Of a stretch of 64,000 nt of DNA, positions 46,045 through 59,639 are shown in pieces. The DNA lies in NCBI RefSeq assembly GCF_901709675.1, contig NC_051091.1, positions 5,242,967 through 5,306,966 of the forward strand, given 5' to 3'. This DNA is from Syngnathus acus. Its lineage: Eukaryota > Chordata > Actinopteri > Syngnathiformes > Syngnathidae. Within the stretch, counting starts at the first letter, position 1. Every line of letters starts with the position of its first letter. The translations under genes were made by a program, and so were the position numbers. The notes under the pieces are model-generated. The model saw only the letters and a program-made list of their open reading frames with translations. It did not search any database and had not been told where the DNA came from.

Positions 46045-49000
46045 CTATGGAGTGCAACAGAAAGAGGAAGACATTATTTTTACAAACATGGCAGACATAT
46101 TGCATGACAGGACTAAAAGAGACTTTAAACCTTTTGGATTATGTTGAGGATAGATCACACTTGACTTGGGAGGGGGGGAAAAAAAAGCAAAAAATGAGAA
46201 CATTTACTGCAGTATATGGAAATAGAAGTATTAAAAATAGACATCATAATTGATTATTTAATCTTGAAGAATTACGCTGAATGAGCAAAATTGGGTCTTA
46301 AAGTAATTGCGGCAAAATGGAGAGCACAACTTGGCTGTAGCCAGTATGAAACTTGAAGTTACTTGAAAGCAACTCGAGGAAATTTACCAAGCCCATATGG
46401 CTGCAATCGACAATATTGCTCAATATATGTAATGAGTCTTTTTGTTGCCAGACAGTAGCCACAATTGTATTGTTAAAACAACAATGCACACAAAATTCAT
46501 TTATGTCTAACGAAAGAAAAAGCACAACAAAGGCTGAACTTGACTGAGTACCAGTGGATGAGAACTGATGCTGCATGCAAGTCAGCTGAGCGAACCACTA
46601 CACTCCAGTCCAAAGTCAACCTCGGAAGGTTCCAGTAAATGTCTCTCCTCATAAGCAGCGTTGTATTTCATGCTCACAACCGGCTTCATTTGGGCCCAGT
46701 TCCCAACAGTCACACTGACTCACGATGAAATAATCATCTCTGTGAGGGTGTTTCAGGTTTGCAACAGTCGCTCCCACGCTGCTTGCAAGCAGCAAAATAA
46801 TAAAGGGAGTTAATGAGACCAACAGGATTTACAGTACATGCTAACGTGGATTGCGAGCATCGTGGTTTCACTTCTGTTCTTGTGTTGGCACCTATCAATT
46901 TTATCACAACTTTCTCAACTATCATTTGTCACTGTCTCACTGCACGTAATGTCAATCGTTAGCTTCATACAAAATGCGCTCTGCGATTGACCGGTGGTGA
47001 CCTTTCGTGGTTGTCGCCCGCCTCTTGTTTGTTGAACAAAAGTGAAAATGGATGGATCATCGCTGGAACGTGTCACACAACATAAGCAGACAAATAGCCT
47101 ACGACCTACCTGCATGTGGCACACAAGGTAGGGCTGCGCTGTATTAATAGAACAGAGAGACCGAGTAATTAGCAAGGGCGGGGTGGCAGGAATTACCTGC
47201 ACTCAAGCATGTAAAGTCTGTGAACATTTTATGTAACTTCATCTTGGATTTAAAATAATATTAAGATCTTTATTTGACCAAACACTGCTTCTGCCCAATA
47301 AATCGGCACAGTATCGATTGACTACCCAAGCCCATTCTATCAGTTTGGTGTGATATACGCTACAAGCTACAGTTCAAATAATAAACATAAAACAGAATAG
47401 GATTGTTTTTGCCATGATCAAATTATTGAATGAATAACCAGACATCTAGAAATGATCTGAAATGAGCTTCTTTCTCTCTCTTCTCATTTTCAGCATTGTG
47501 GTGCTAAAAATAAACAGGAGACAAACCTCTGGTTTCTGTAATGGCATATTTGTTTCACAAGCAACCATCCTCTTTTTGTGGGCCTTCTGCACGACACACA
47601 CACACATGCACGCACGCACACACACAGACACTTCCGCACTTCCTGTATCTAAAGTTAGTCAGCACCATAACATCCTCTTGGTTCATTTCGGCAAGGAGAA
47701 GCTGCTATTTTGGTTGAATAGATTTACTGGCGCATCTCTGCAGCTTGAGAGTGCAGATGTCTGTCAGCTGTATTTATAGCCACGCTGCGGCCTGTAAATT
47801 TGGCTTTGTTTATTGTTGGGTTGAAGCGAATGCCACTTTGTTATTGGATGGAGTTCAGTCGCTGTGTCGGGCTTCAGGCTAAGTGAGAGTTACTATTTGT
47901 GTACATACGGCGCACACTGCGTCATTGAGGTTTTAACCTGTTTGGACTAGCAAGCCTACCAGGAGAATATATGAATGATATGAGAGAATCAATCACCCAA
48001 TGCAAACGTACAGCCACTTACATCCAATTCATTGGGTACAGCAATTCCTCCTACTTGCCACCAATCCCTCCGTTTCCCGCCTTCCCCCCTATTCTTACGT
48101 TGAGAGGAATGCACAGCTGCTGGGGACATTCTGTCCCTCTGCTTCCGAGCAGCTGGAGTATCCATCTCCAAATGTGTGCATCCATACGTGTGTGTTCTTG
48201 TGTGTGTGTGTGGGTCCAAGATATTAATAGCTTGCAGTTGCTCCTTTTGAGTGTACACAGCAGGTCTTTGTGTTTGCATACGTAGGATCGAAGTGTGCAA
48301 CAGTTGAAGGCGTGTGTTTGCGCAAACCAACGACAATGTTTGTTACTTTGGAAGGCGCCCACCCCGTATCGCTGAGTGCATCTTTGAGTCCATCACTGTT
48401 TTATTTTTAGCATCACCTGTTGTCCTACACACATTTACTACTATCATGCAAGCGTGAGTGGTGCCATATTAATAGCAGTGGATGGTGCATTTGTTTTTAT
48501 GAGCGTGTGGCGTTGAGTGCATTGAAAGCAACTGACGCCCACGTGTTGGGATTGTTTGTGCGAGTCTTACCCACACGGTGGTGAATAAAATAAATAACTA
48601 ATGTCAAGGTGGACAAGCAAAGAACTGATTTACTACGATGATTTAAGTATATGAAAAATGACTAGTGGCATAGAACCATTCAAGCAAAAGTAAACTTGTC
48701 TTTTCATAGCTCATATGCTGTGCGCGGTTTGCATTGTCTCAGCCACATTTTTCAACCAACATGAGTCACAAGTATTTTGATATCCTGTTCCTGAGGCTAT
48801 GCGGGCTGAGCAAGGTAAGGTTCTGTCAGCTCACCATGAACTCGTGTAGGCGTGATACAATGTCACAAGCTAGCGTGCTCTTTAGTAGGATTTAAATTGA
48901 TGCCTCACAACACACACAGATCTTCATTTGTTAAAAGTTGATCCGTAGAGATACAAAGAATATCCTCCTTTGGATGGGCTGTTTACACAAGACTGTTTGG

Positions 49001-51382
49001 AACTGAAAACAGATGTAAACTGTTATTTGGTCCGTTTGTTTACATAAGAGCCTTTAAAGAAAAACTGTGAAAAACAAGTTTTACACAAAAGTATTAAAAT
49101 GTATAGAAATTGGGTGGCTTGAGAAGTTTAGCACTGAGATTAAAATACATTTTTCCACACCTGGTAACTATTCTGCCATTGAGGCAGTTTTTAAAAAAAA
49201 AAAAGCTGCTGACTTTGTTCGAATTGCATCACTATTGCTCATTCTTCCCATCTTGTTTCCCGCACCTAATACCCAAGTCAACTTATTTTGGTGTATTGAG
49301 GAGTGTATCACAGTCATATGAGTTGAAATCTTAAATCAGGAACAGGAAATGTGATCTAGGGCCATGGCCTGTCCAGAACACTGCGCTTATTGTCAGCACA
49401 CTGCTGTGGATTACATTGGCAAACACTGGAGACTTGTAACGGTCTTTTCCTGGTAAAAGATTGCAATAAAATAGACATCCCAGATAGATAGCTTGCAACG
49501 ACTATATGAGATTTATATTTTGCGGTAGATTGTGGAAATAAAAAAAGGCAACGGACATGGTAGTGAATGGTGGCTGGATGGACGGACGGACGGATATATA
49601 TGGAAAGGTGAAAGAACTGGGACAGCAATGAACATACATATACTGTACTGAATTTATTTTGAACTTTGACCTCGACAGTTTATGAGGACAAACACCTCCA
49701 TCTCCGGCATGAATCTTTTTGAGAACAGAATTAAAGGGGTCAGAGGAGAAAATAAAAATAGTTCAGTGATCAATTTTATCAAGCCAAACACTAAAACACT
49801 GTTTTATGGACAAAGCCAGTTTTTGTCATCACTCTCCACATGAGACCTCTTCCGAGAAACAACCCTTGAGGCTCACAACTTGTAAAGTTAAAAGGACAAC
49901 AGTTAAGGTAAGGTGACACGCCTCACGTTGAATAAAAAGGCCGCTTATTATTCCTTTCGAGCCTATCAAACACACACACACGCAGATTGTGTATCAAGCA
50001 ATTCAAAGGACCAACGATATCTTCTCTTAGTGAGCGATAAACAGAGGAACACATGATCTGAGAAACTTGAGAGGCAACAGAAAGCAGACAGTGGTGTCAA
50101 ATCCTTGGATGAGGACAACACCAAACTAATGTAAGTTGAATCTTGGTGATGGCACCCAAACTATGACCTCATCCATCCAGAGAGGAACACAACACAACAT
50201 AGTAATATTCCATCAACTCTTGCTTAATGGGTGTAGGCCTTCATGCACGTTGGCGTGCATCAAGTCGTGTGCGTATAATCATTTTAAGGGGCTTATAGGG
50301 TGTGACATGCAAAAGCTTTTGTCATATTCATGTAAACGCATTCGACACAGCTGCCCTTAACCTCTGACATCATACAACTAAACATCTGTTGCCTAGCAGA
50401 AAAAAATCCAATTATGGGTAGAAATGTCCAGGAAGAAAACAGCAAATTTACAGCATTTATGATTTTTATCGCCAAACATTCACATTAAATGGTAGCCTGT
50501 ATTATGTAGTACGTGTACATACAGGGTCAGACAAATGAAAATATAGTTCACATTTCCTCTCTTTCCTCCTTCCTTTGCTTACAGCTGTTTCTGCCTTCCT
50601 TTCTCCAGTCACATCTGTTATTTATTCACTTCCTTCCTTCCTTCCTTCCATCAGCCTTAAACCTGCTTGTCTGCCTTCCTTTTTATTCTTCCACCTCAGA
50701 CCTGCTAATTTCCTTCTTCCCTCCTACTTTCCTCTCAACTTTCCTTCCTTCTTCCACCTTCAGTCTACCTTGCTAACCAGCAAGGGCTTGTGGAAATGAT
50801 TCTGTGGAGCTCCAGTTCTTCCTTTTTTTCTTGAGACCACCTTTGACCACATGCCTTCACAACAAAACCTTCCAAATGTAAACATTACATTTCAAATCAC
50901 CTTCAGGCCTTTTATGTGCCTAACTGGGAATGATGTATGTGAGGAATTAACCAAACCTGTCTATGAAATGACCATTGACTCATTTGCCGAATTAATTTTG
51001 GTCCATTTCAGGGTGCACAAATTAAGGTACTGAATCGCTTTCATTTACATTTCCTTCGTGCAATTTATTATGGATAAACGTGTAAATTGTTAAAAACAAC
51101 AACTCGCAGTATACAAATGTATTTAGACCTAACCATATACTTTCTGTTTTCATGATTACACTTGCAGGGCCATGTGAACATTTCAATTTAAGTTAACTTG
51201 AATACATATTTAATATAACAAAAATTGGATAAAACAACATTACTATATCAATGAGAGTATCAAGCAAAGACAGAGCGTGTATTTGATTCATTCATAGCCT
51301 TAAAAAGCATTTTCCATAAATCTTACCTGCTAAAACAAACAAATAAATAAATAGACAAATAAACCAACAAAACATCGCCTAC
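46045..51382. other. Probable hdac7 5' intron; no coding exon seen
   Basis: The interval contains CA/GT tracts near 47600 and 48190. No protein-like exon with consistent splice sites is visible on either strand. In the paralogous locus, introns of HDAC9 contain TWIST1 enhancers, so enhancers for twist3 could lie here; that is inference. Confidence 0.4.
50545..50770. repeat. Pyrimidine-rich CTTCCTT tract
   Basis: A strongly strand-asymmetric stretch of degenerate CCTT repeats about 220 bp long. Its translation (LPSFLPS) is an artefact. Confidence 0.7.
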
Positions 51383-51900
51383 CTTTCTGAAGGTGAAGTT
51401 CAAAACAGTATTTCCACTTTTGCACGAGGCGAACCGACGGGCGTATTTACGGTGAAAGAGTATCACGTCACACAAAAAAACAAAATGTCATATTAACGTT
51501 GTTATCCATCCTTGTTCAGCAACGGACAAGTCAGTCCAATCTAAATGCGGTTGCTGCTCGTGCTCGGGTTGAGCGATCACTAAATTGTTGTAAGAAAGTT
51601 CCTGAAGTGTTCCTCCACGAGCAGTCTCACCTTGAGTGAGCCTGTCGCGGGAGCGCTTTATCCACTCAAGTGTGATGCTCCAATTGCGTGGGTGCGGTTT
51701 TTTTTTTCCCTCATGTAGTCTACAATCTGAACACAGTGAATGAACTCGACAAACTTGTAGGGTTTTTTTTTTTCCTTTTGTTCAAATATGGTGACAGCTG
51801 TCCACAATGTGCCAAATAAGGTTGGCAACGGAATAGAAACGCCTTTCAGAATAATTAGGAGCAACAACCTACTTGGCAGGTTGCGGTGGTGCGCTCATCA
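51383..51900 (-). promoter_or_regulatory. hdac7: Candidate hdac7 internal promoter and 5' noncoding exon(s)
   Basis: On the minus strand two good donors occur, CAGAAAG/GTAGGCG at 51383/51382 and CTCAAG/GTGAGAC at 51631/51630. Either would join to the acceptor at 46044. The frame leading into exon 46044 has a stop upstream and no Met, so an exon here would be 5' UTR and translation would begin at MDLSVSQ (45994). A palindromic CRE lies just upstream at 51901-51908. Confidence 0.35.
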
Positions 51901-51908
51901 TGACGTCA
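51901..51908. promoter_or_regulatory. CRE palindrome TGACGTCA
   Basis: A perfect consensus CREB/ATF site lies about 270 bp upstream (minus sense) of the candidate donor at 51631. Position suggests a promoter, but a chance match is possible. Confidence 0.4.
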
Positions 51909-54900
51909 TTACGTTAAACTATTAGACCGGTGAGTGTATTTCAGGAATTGTGTAGTCAGTGTACAATGAAAGTCTTTCTCAAATGGTGACATTTGGTTGT
52001 CAAATTGAAGTACAAAGCATTGATTTGAAGGAATGTCCTTATTTGGGCAGGTTAGCATTTCTCCAACTGTCAGTTAAGTAAGCACCTGTCAACAAAAAAA
52101 AAATCTGGGTTTAGCCGAGTGAAACGTGATTGAGGTTAAGTGCATACTGTAAACCGGCGCAATTGTGCAAACAGCATTTGCGAATTCTCTTATTCGCAGA
52201 ATTCTTTTAACCTTGACGCTGTTATTTGCTGAAAAATACTAAAAGCTCTAGTGCCGAGGAACTTTGTTGAAATGAGTTGAAAGCATCATTTAGACAAATG
52301 TAGTGTTTTGCTGCAACTTTGTGGCGCAACACATCTTAAGTATAAACTTTTTTAAGGGTGTGACAATGACTCACAGATTTTCACTATTTGATGCAGGCCT
52401 CTGTCTCAGAAGTAAAAAATGTTCAAATCAATTGTTTTTTTTTTAGGTGAGGCATTTATTTGCTTGTCACTTGTCAATGAAGATGTTGCGGTAATCTTCA
52501 CCTTTCGCCAGAACAAATGTTCATTCATATCACTGTAAGCAACAAACAATGCACGGCATTAAACCGAGCCAGTATATTATTACACTTCACCCAGAACTGA
52601 CCCTGAACATCACAAGGTTGACCATTGTGCACTTCAATTGTTTAAGGGGAAAATGACAACTGGAGTTAGAAAACATCATTGTCTCGACAACTACTACTTC
52701 CGATCAACTGTGGGCTGCATCACTGGAGATACTGTCCGTTCGAGTCAATCGAATTTCACGGCAGTTCTTCCAAATTGAATGCTAAACGTTTGACAGACAG
52801 AATATAATGGCGCACTTTATATCAACAATATTGCTGACACAATCAGGCTCATGCATGTCAGGCTACTATTTTGAACTAAAAAGTAGATTTGCCTCCCGAA
52901 CTTTCCAAAATAAGTCGGTAATTGTTGTGTCCCGATATTTCTTTCCCAAATATTCAAATAGGCCCAGTTTGCATTTTATTTCTACAATGAATCTAAAAGT
53001 GAAGAGGAGACAATCGACATATGGAATACATGGGTAGGACTTCAAGGTGGAGCTTCGCGGCCAGCAAGGCCTACTTCTCTTCAAGTCACAGGAAGCCAGC
53101 AGGAATGGGAGGAATGCAGTCAGGCAATACGTTGATGGAGGGAGCAGTGCTTAAAGGGCAGATTGCCAGAAAGCGTGGTAGAAGAAGAGTGAGTGGATAA
53201 GATGATGAGCACAAGATGTGGAACAATTAACCATCACACCCTATAATAAAAAGATGGATGCATGCATAAGATGGCATTACTCCATACAGTAATGGGACTT
53301 CTTGAAGCAAAGACTTTTTTTCAGTGGCGGTGAAAAAACTTTTTGGCTTCCCGACGATAAAGGGTGCACCCCGTGTTGAGGAAACTAAGCAAGAAAGGGT
53401 TCTCACAGTGGTGGGTAGCCTCAAAACCTTTTTCCACTCCCAACAGCAAAACAAAGTCAAGCCACAGAGGAGGGAGATATTGCTGAGATGAGTGTGGAAA
53501 AGGTACAATTATATCTTTGACATTTATAATATGTCCAAGTTTCCTTCACCAGACAGAAAAAAAGATGCAGAAATATTTAGTTCAACGGCTTCCACCGTGA
53601 CAAATTCATCTGACAGTCTTTCTCTGTACAATTAGACCTCCCTTGGCAGCAACATTCAAATGAGATCATTCTCGCAAAGAACTTTTTTTTTTCCCCACCA
53701 GGGGGTGGTACTCTTATAAGCTGCATGTTTTATTTGTTACCTAAACAGACAAGCGCCTTCAATCTAGCTTTCTTTACAGGGTTGTCTGTTCTCCAGACGA
53801 GGAAATCCGCCACCAAACACATGGTCCACTATCCATAGAGTAGATTGGAATTGTACCTAAGATGACCGTTAAAGTGGACAACTTTGGGACTAAAAGACAC
53901 TCCTGTGTCCCTTGTTGCCCTTCCGCTGATGTGCCCTTCACAGAATATGAGTCAGAGGTTGTGCTCTCAAATGCCACTTCCACCTGAGTGCCTGCTGCCC
54001 GCTGACCTTTGCAAACCAGACAAATGAATTGTGAGGACGTGAATTACTTAACTCCAACCAGCAGTGGCGCTGTTGAGTGAGTCTCAAGTTGCTCACATCA
54101 CAAAACAAATGCAACTTTGAATATGAAAGAAGAAATGCTTACAAAATACAACTCCGGCATAGAAACGGGAGATGGACTATCTCGTCCAAAAAAAAAAAAC
54201 ATTTAAAAAAATATGTGCATATATATTTATAATTGCCCATCAATAATCTCCTCACGAAAATGTCTACAACTCAGGCAGCTGCATTTGCATTCAGTGCACA
54301 GAAAAGGTTAAAGGTGATGTATTGAAAACGGTTCTTATAGCTGTTTTTATAGCTGTTATTATTATTATAGTGCTGTTTTAGCCATTCAGTTAAGATCCAC
54401 TGATTCATGCCTCATACCACAGAAGCAAAACCAGTTATATGCTCAGTATGTTACTATATGGTGCAAATGTGATTTATTAGTCAGAGGGAGGGCTTCCGTA
54501 AAAGATGTATATTCGTCTGGAAAAACAATATGCGGAATAACTCAATCCTGTTTTTAATGCTCCTTGCTTGGAAGAAGCGGTATCTGGTGTTGAGACAACT
54601 ACTTCCGTACTCCCGGCCTCTTTCCGGCCTCTAACTATATTGCCTCCATGTTTTGATCTCTATATGTCTGTCTCCTGCAGCACTGCATTGCATTAATGTT
54701 CTGTTTCTCATTTTTTGCAAAGATTTGAGTGGACACTCTCAAGGGTGGGTGAGTCTGTTTCCAATTTTCTCCCCTTCCCCGTCCTGAGGGACAACATTTC
54801 CAAAAGCAAACAAATACAACTTATACCCACAAAAAAATCTTTACAATGTAGCTTTACAATATTTACAACTACGCATTGCTTCTCTTGCTTTTAACAGACA

Positions 54901-55116
54901 TAAACATGGTTTTTTTTCTGACTTGAATTTTTCTCTGATAAAAACTAATTTCAACAAACTTTTTCACATAAAAAAAACTACAGCCTCTACTCGTCACATC
55001 ACTGAGCATATAAGATTGTCAGCGGCCACTGAATCGTACTCCTTATTGCGATAATATTTTTTGTAAAATATAAACAAACAAATAAACAAACAAATAAATC
55101 AATAAATGTTTCCTAC
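51909..55116. other. No gene recognised
   Basis: No recognisable coding exon on either strand. A 69-codon minus frame at 53774-53983 has unremarkable composition and no known domain. AT-rich patches with poly-A/T runs occur at 54180-55100. This is probably intron or intergenic DNA 5' of hdac7. Confidence 0.4.
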
Positions 55117-55540
55117 CAGCTTCGAGGTTCCCCAAGTCGTCACTTAGTGGCAGCAGTCAGAGAGGTTCTATGAGAAGACGGATCCGGCTCCGGCTTTGAC
55201 AGGGGAGTGGTGCTGAAGCGCGCCGACTCAACCGCTTGACACAACTGGCTCTCCAAACGTCTCGCGCTTGCCTTCATGTGAGCGCAAGCAGTTCTTCTCT
55301 CTTCTTTCACCCTCGCTCGTCTAATCACTCCCTTCAGCTCACTTCTTTTTTTTCCGCGGACGACACAGTTGCTCTGACGTATCAACCTCCCGTAACTTGT
55401 TAGTGCCGCCCCTGCACCAGTAGCTGCACAGAGGTTGTGTGTTTCTGTTAGCACGGGGCTGCGTGTGTGTGTGCGCGCGCGTGCGTGTGTGTGTTTTGCA
55501 GAGCGCAACAGATTGTGCTTGTGTCTGACAGACAATAGCA
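55117..55540 (-). promoter_or_regulatory. hdac7: Candidate distal hdac7 5' noncoding exon and promoter
   Basis: The minus-strand donor CTCGAAGCTG/GTAGGAAA at 55117/55116 is preceded by a comparatively CpG-rich stretch of about 250 bp. A 131-codon minus frame covers it, but it is Arg/Ser/Thr-rich, has no known domain, and is out of frame with the exon at 46044. In the frame that would join, there is a stop and no Met. It is best read as 5' UTR. Confidence 0.25.
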
Positions 55541-58500
55541 GGAAGTGTTCATTTAGTACTCACAAAGCACAGAGGATGGAACTATAATAAGGCTAAGCAT
55601 TACCTGAGTTAAGAATTTTTACAGTCAGTATTCTAATTAAGAGAAATATCTTCAGTTATATGCTAAATAATACATACAAAGCAAATCGAATAACATTCGG
55701 CTCTTTGCAGATGTGCTGGTTCAATATGTGGAAGGGAAAAACGCTAGTCTGTAGTTTTTTTATGACACCTCATTATGTGTCCTGGCCATTAAACGCAGTA
55801 TTGCATATAATGCCCATAGTTTTTCAAAAGGTCAAATCAAGGAAGATACACAGAGGCAACATTTTTTTACTTTTGCATTGTTTTTGTAGTTTTTACCCCC
55901 CTCTCTTACAAGAAAGCATTATCTTCACCTGATTGAAGCGTACATCCGAAGGCTTTTTAAATGACAGAAATCACAACAACAAAAAAATGCCCTGACAAAT
56001 AAACTTGACTGAATCAATTAATCACCCAGCCCTAGTTTGACCTTTTAAAATGTTTTGCATGGAAAATAACAGGAACATTGATTCTTTGAATTTGATTCTC
56101 TCGAATTGTTTTTAATGGGCGAATCACGCACAACATTGCTCTGTTTGCTAACGCAACATAAGATGACCTAGCAAAAGATTTTCAGCAGACACAGTCAGTG
56201 GCACATCAAACATGTTAGTTGAGTTAACCTGCTGATCTCTTCCCGAGGGAGTGTGTGCGTCTCTTGTCTGCCGAAGAGAAATGTGGCTGAGAGGGTCAGC
56301 AAGCACCATGACCTCAGCTGCTGTGTGGTCTGCCACTCCGCTCCGTTCAAATGTAACTTCATCCCTTGGGAAAACACACTGACCAAAGGAAACTCATGTT
56401 TGGGGGTCATGGACCTTTATATTTATGAAGAGGGAGAGGGATTTTCTTGCTCTCAATTTCTCCTCCGAGGTAATGCAAGAAAGAGCAAACTGTTTATTTG
56501 ATACAGTATATTTAGTGGATGAACGGATTGCGACATTGTGACGATTATCTTGGTGCGTCAAAGTAGAGGCATTTCTCAGAATCTGCACTTTGACGCATTG
56601 AGAGTCGATAAAAAGAACTGGGGATTTTTCCAGATCGAAAATAGGCTTGCTTTGACACAAACAACATTTGGGGAGGACAAGAAGACAAAAACAGAGAAAG
56701 TGAGACATTGAAAACGAGCAGCGTTGAAGAATATGACAGGATCTGCATCATCTTAGAAACATGCTAAGTGGAAACATACAAGAGGAGATTCCGTCCTGGT
56801 GTTGACTGAAAATAGATTTTTCATCCCCACCCCCTCGCCCCATTTATATATGCCAATCCTTAAAACAAAGCAATGTCCTTTCGCGCATATGACCTCTCAA
56901 CGAGACGCGGTCACACACTTTCCAGAATGTGAGACTCGATTGGGACGGAACGGCGAGCCGACCTCTGTCTACAGGAAGGGACAGTTTCCTGAAAGGTCAT
57001 GCTTGTTCCAGCCAGACCAAACACGGCCTAATTGCTTTGTTGTTTGTCGGGCCGGGCCTGTTTTTGTGTTGCACTTTTCCTTTGTTTAGCATTCCCAAGT
57101 ATATTACCTGCACCAATGGCCAAAAAGTTGGGAAGGATTGAGGAGGGAAGTCTGAGGAGTGGGACAAAGAAGGAGGAAGGGAGAAAATCTAAAAGCATGA
57201 TGGCGAGGGTGTGGGGGGCTCCGACGCTCCTTTTCCTCTCTCAAGCTAAAAATAGCAAAAGTAGGAAGGTGGTGATGGGAGGACCTGAATGAACAGGGGT
57301 AATAGGCGAGAGACAAACAGCTGGGGGAGAGCATGTTTTTTTTGCAAGATGGCGGCCTGCCATGCAGCTGTACTCCGTCCTTCAATCTCCGGCTCCCTCG
57401 GACATTATTACATCGGCCCGCTCTTTCTCTCACACTCATATGTTGAGCGGGAAGGAGAGTCATGGGCCCCTGACAACACCAAAGAAGCAAAAGAATGTGC
57501 AATATGAGGCAAGAGAACAGCTGTACGGCGAGAGAACAGCAAGTCGAGGGGCGGGAGGGTCAGTCCATTCACACAAGAGGTGCAGCTGAAGGGAGCCAAC
57601 CTTTCTGGAAGCGGAATCAACAAATGCATGACATGGTTTCAATCAAGTCCAGAAAGTCCCGGCTGGGACGGCCGAGGCCCGACAGATGTGCGGCTCAGCT
57701 GTTGCTGCGGAACTCACGGGCTTGCGGTGGTCGGGTCTTTTATTAAGTAGGCTCCCCCGTGGCCAAACAGCCTTGGGAACTCGGCTTAAAGGAATGACGA
57801 GATGGAAATACGATAAGGTCACCCTGGTGAAGATATAGTCTTGAGTCTTAATTCATTGGCCCAGTGAAGTTGATTCATCTTTGATCAACACTCACCTGAA
57901 CCTTACACACATGCACCGAGGCTGGGTTCTTGTGAAATTCTCTTCAGTGAAAAGCCACTTTCTCTGTGGTTGCCACTTGCCACCAGCACAGATGGCGTAA
58001 CCATAATAGCTTGAGCATGTTCCTTCACACTTAACACCTCAACCTGCCTGTTGGTTTCCGTTCTTCGCTTTAGGGTAAAGTTTAAAACTCGTCGTGAAAG
58101 TAGTTGAGCATGTCAACTTCCTCGACTCATGAACTTGCAGTTTTTGAGATCCAAATACAAAGCTTTGTGTTGAATGAGGAGAGTTTATTTTAAAAACTTA
58201 TATATATATATATACTTATAATACAAAGTATTCACAGACAATGCAACGTGCTGCAATGACGACAAACAGAACACCTTGTGTCTTATCTGCATTGTGTCTT
58301 CTGTGTATGTACGCCCCGAGGGGGACCACAGATCCCGCAAGGAGGTCAACAGGTGTCCCCCCACCTCCAGGTGCAAAACACCGCATCCTTTACAAAAAGT
58401 ACAGCAACTATATACTACGCACGTATTTTATCTGCCAGATGGTCATCGTATTAGATAACTCTTGATTCTGAGCTTCTATGGATGTTTTCTTTTTTTTGCG

Positions 58501-58919
58501 GGGGCGAGGTAACCTTTGCTGTAAATGGCAATTGTGATTCTGAGATTGAAGAGCAGAAGCACTAGATCGAGATATAAAAAAAAAACTTGTCATTTTGTCA
58601 ATGTTTTCCACTATCAAGTACAATCAACTGAAGTAAAACTCTTATCAGGAGTTCTGAAACAATTTTGGCTTTCATTGCACATGACTTGACTGTAAAAACA
58701 AATAATACTGAGAAGATCATCTATGAGGTTGTTCTTTCCGTTCATCTATTTACTTTACTCATATTGGGAGAGAAACCCAATGCGATCTCTCAGCGGGACA
58801 TTTTTAGGTCTTTTTTTTTTAAGCCAATATGTGGAAGATTTAGCAAGACATTCCAAACGTTTCTGATCAGGGTGGACCCATTCATTGGCCATTTAAAGAA
58901 AAACGACACATTTTTCACA

Positions 58920-58951
<32 letters not shown>

Positions 58952-59335
58952 CACACACTTCAAACTGGAACAACGTGCAGAATAACTTGAGTTTATCATA
59001 TGCTTTCATTCACATTGAAGGCACACAGCTGCTAAAATACAACATTCTATTCCATGAATAGAATGAAAACAACATTGTGAGTTCAAACTGTGTCACATGG
59101 GAACACCTTGGAGAAGTTCCACACGAAACCTTATAGCATGTATAATGTCATCTGGGCTGTTATGGAAGCCACATGACTCAAGTGGCTACAAAGTGAGTAA
59201 ACACATTGTTATGTCCGAGTGTGTGTAGTATAGATTTAGAGCACGAGAAAAGCATGAGGAAAGGTTCATATACATACATATATATGGATATGTGTGTGTG
59301 TGTATATACACAAATATGTATATATTTATAGAAGA
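55541..59335. other. Intergenic sequence; nothing coding recognised
   Basis: No exon with a recognisable protein domain was found. Contents include a (TA) run at 58199-58215 and an (ACGC)n tract at 58918-58958. The frames at 57104-57507 on both strands are compositional. Confidence 0.45.
58918..58958. repeat. (ACGC)n microsatellite
   Basis: About eight CACG/ACGC tetramers merge into CA dinucleotides. Confidence 0.92.
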
Positions 59336-59637
59336 CCAGCCTCATAGCTCTGTGGTTAGAGCACTGGTCTTCAAAACCAGGGGTCGCGAGTTCAATTCTC
59401 TGTTCGCCTGCCTGTGTGGGTTTTCCCCGGGAACTCCGATTTCCTCCCACATCCCAAAAATATGCTTGGTAGGCCGACTGAGCACTCCAAATTGCCCGTC
59501 GGTGTGAGTGTGAGTGGGGATGGTTGTTTGTCTCTGTGTGCCTTGCGATTGGCTGGCAACCAGTTCAGGGTGTCCCCTGCCTACTGTCCGATGACAGCTG
59601 GGATAGGCTCCAGCACACCCGCAACCTCCGTGGGTAT
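59336..59637 (+). mobile_element. tRNA-derived SINE
   Basis: The head (about 59342-59412) contains an A-box TAGCTCTGTGG and a B-box-type GAGTTCAATTC. They flank a CTGGT/ACCAG anticodon-type stem whose loop reads CTTCAAA. A body common to fish SINE/LINE tails follows: GTGTGGGTTTTCCCCGGGAA, AAATTGCCCGTCGGTGTG, GATTGGCTGGCAACCAGTTC and GGGATAGGCTCCAGCACACC. It is flanked on both sides by AT-rich TATATA tracts. The body shows it is a retroposon and not a functional tRNA gene. Confidence 0.8.
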
Positions 59638-59639
59638 GT

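Noticed and set aside
55140-55535. 131-residue minus-strand protein
   Set aside because: It is low-complexity Arg/Ser/Thr with part derived from a GT/CG repeat, has no domain, and its frame does not continue into hdac7. It is more likely 5' UTR or promoter sequence.
59342-59412. Functional tRNA gene
   Set aside because: A typical SINE body follows directly, and the acceptor stem ends do not pair convincingly.
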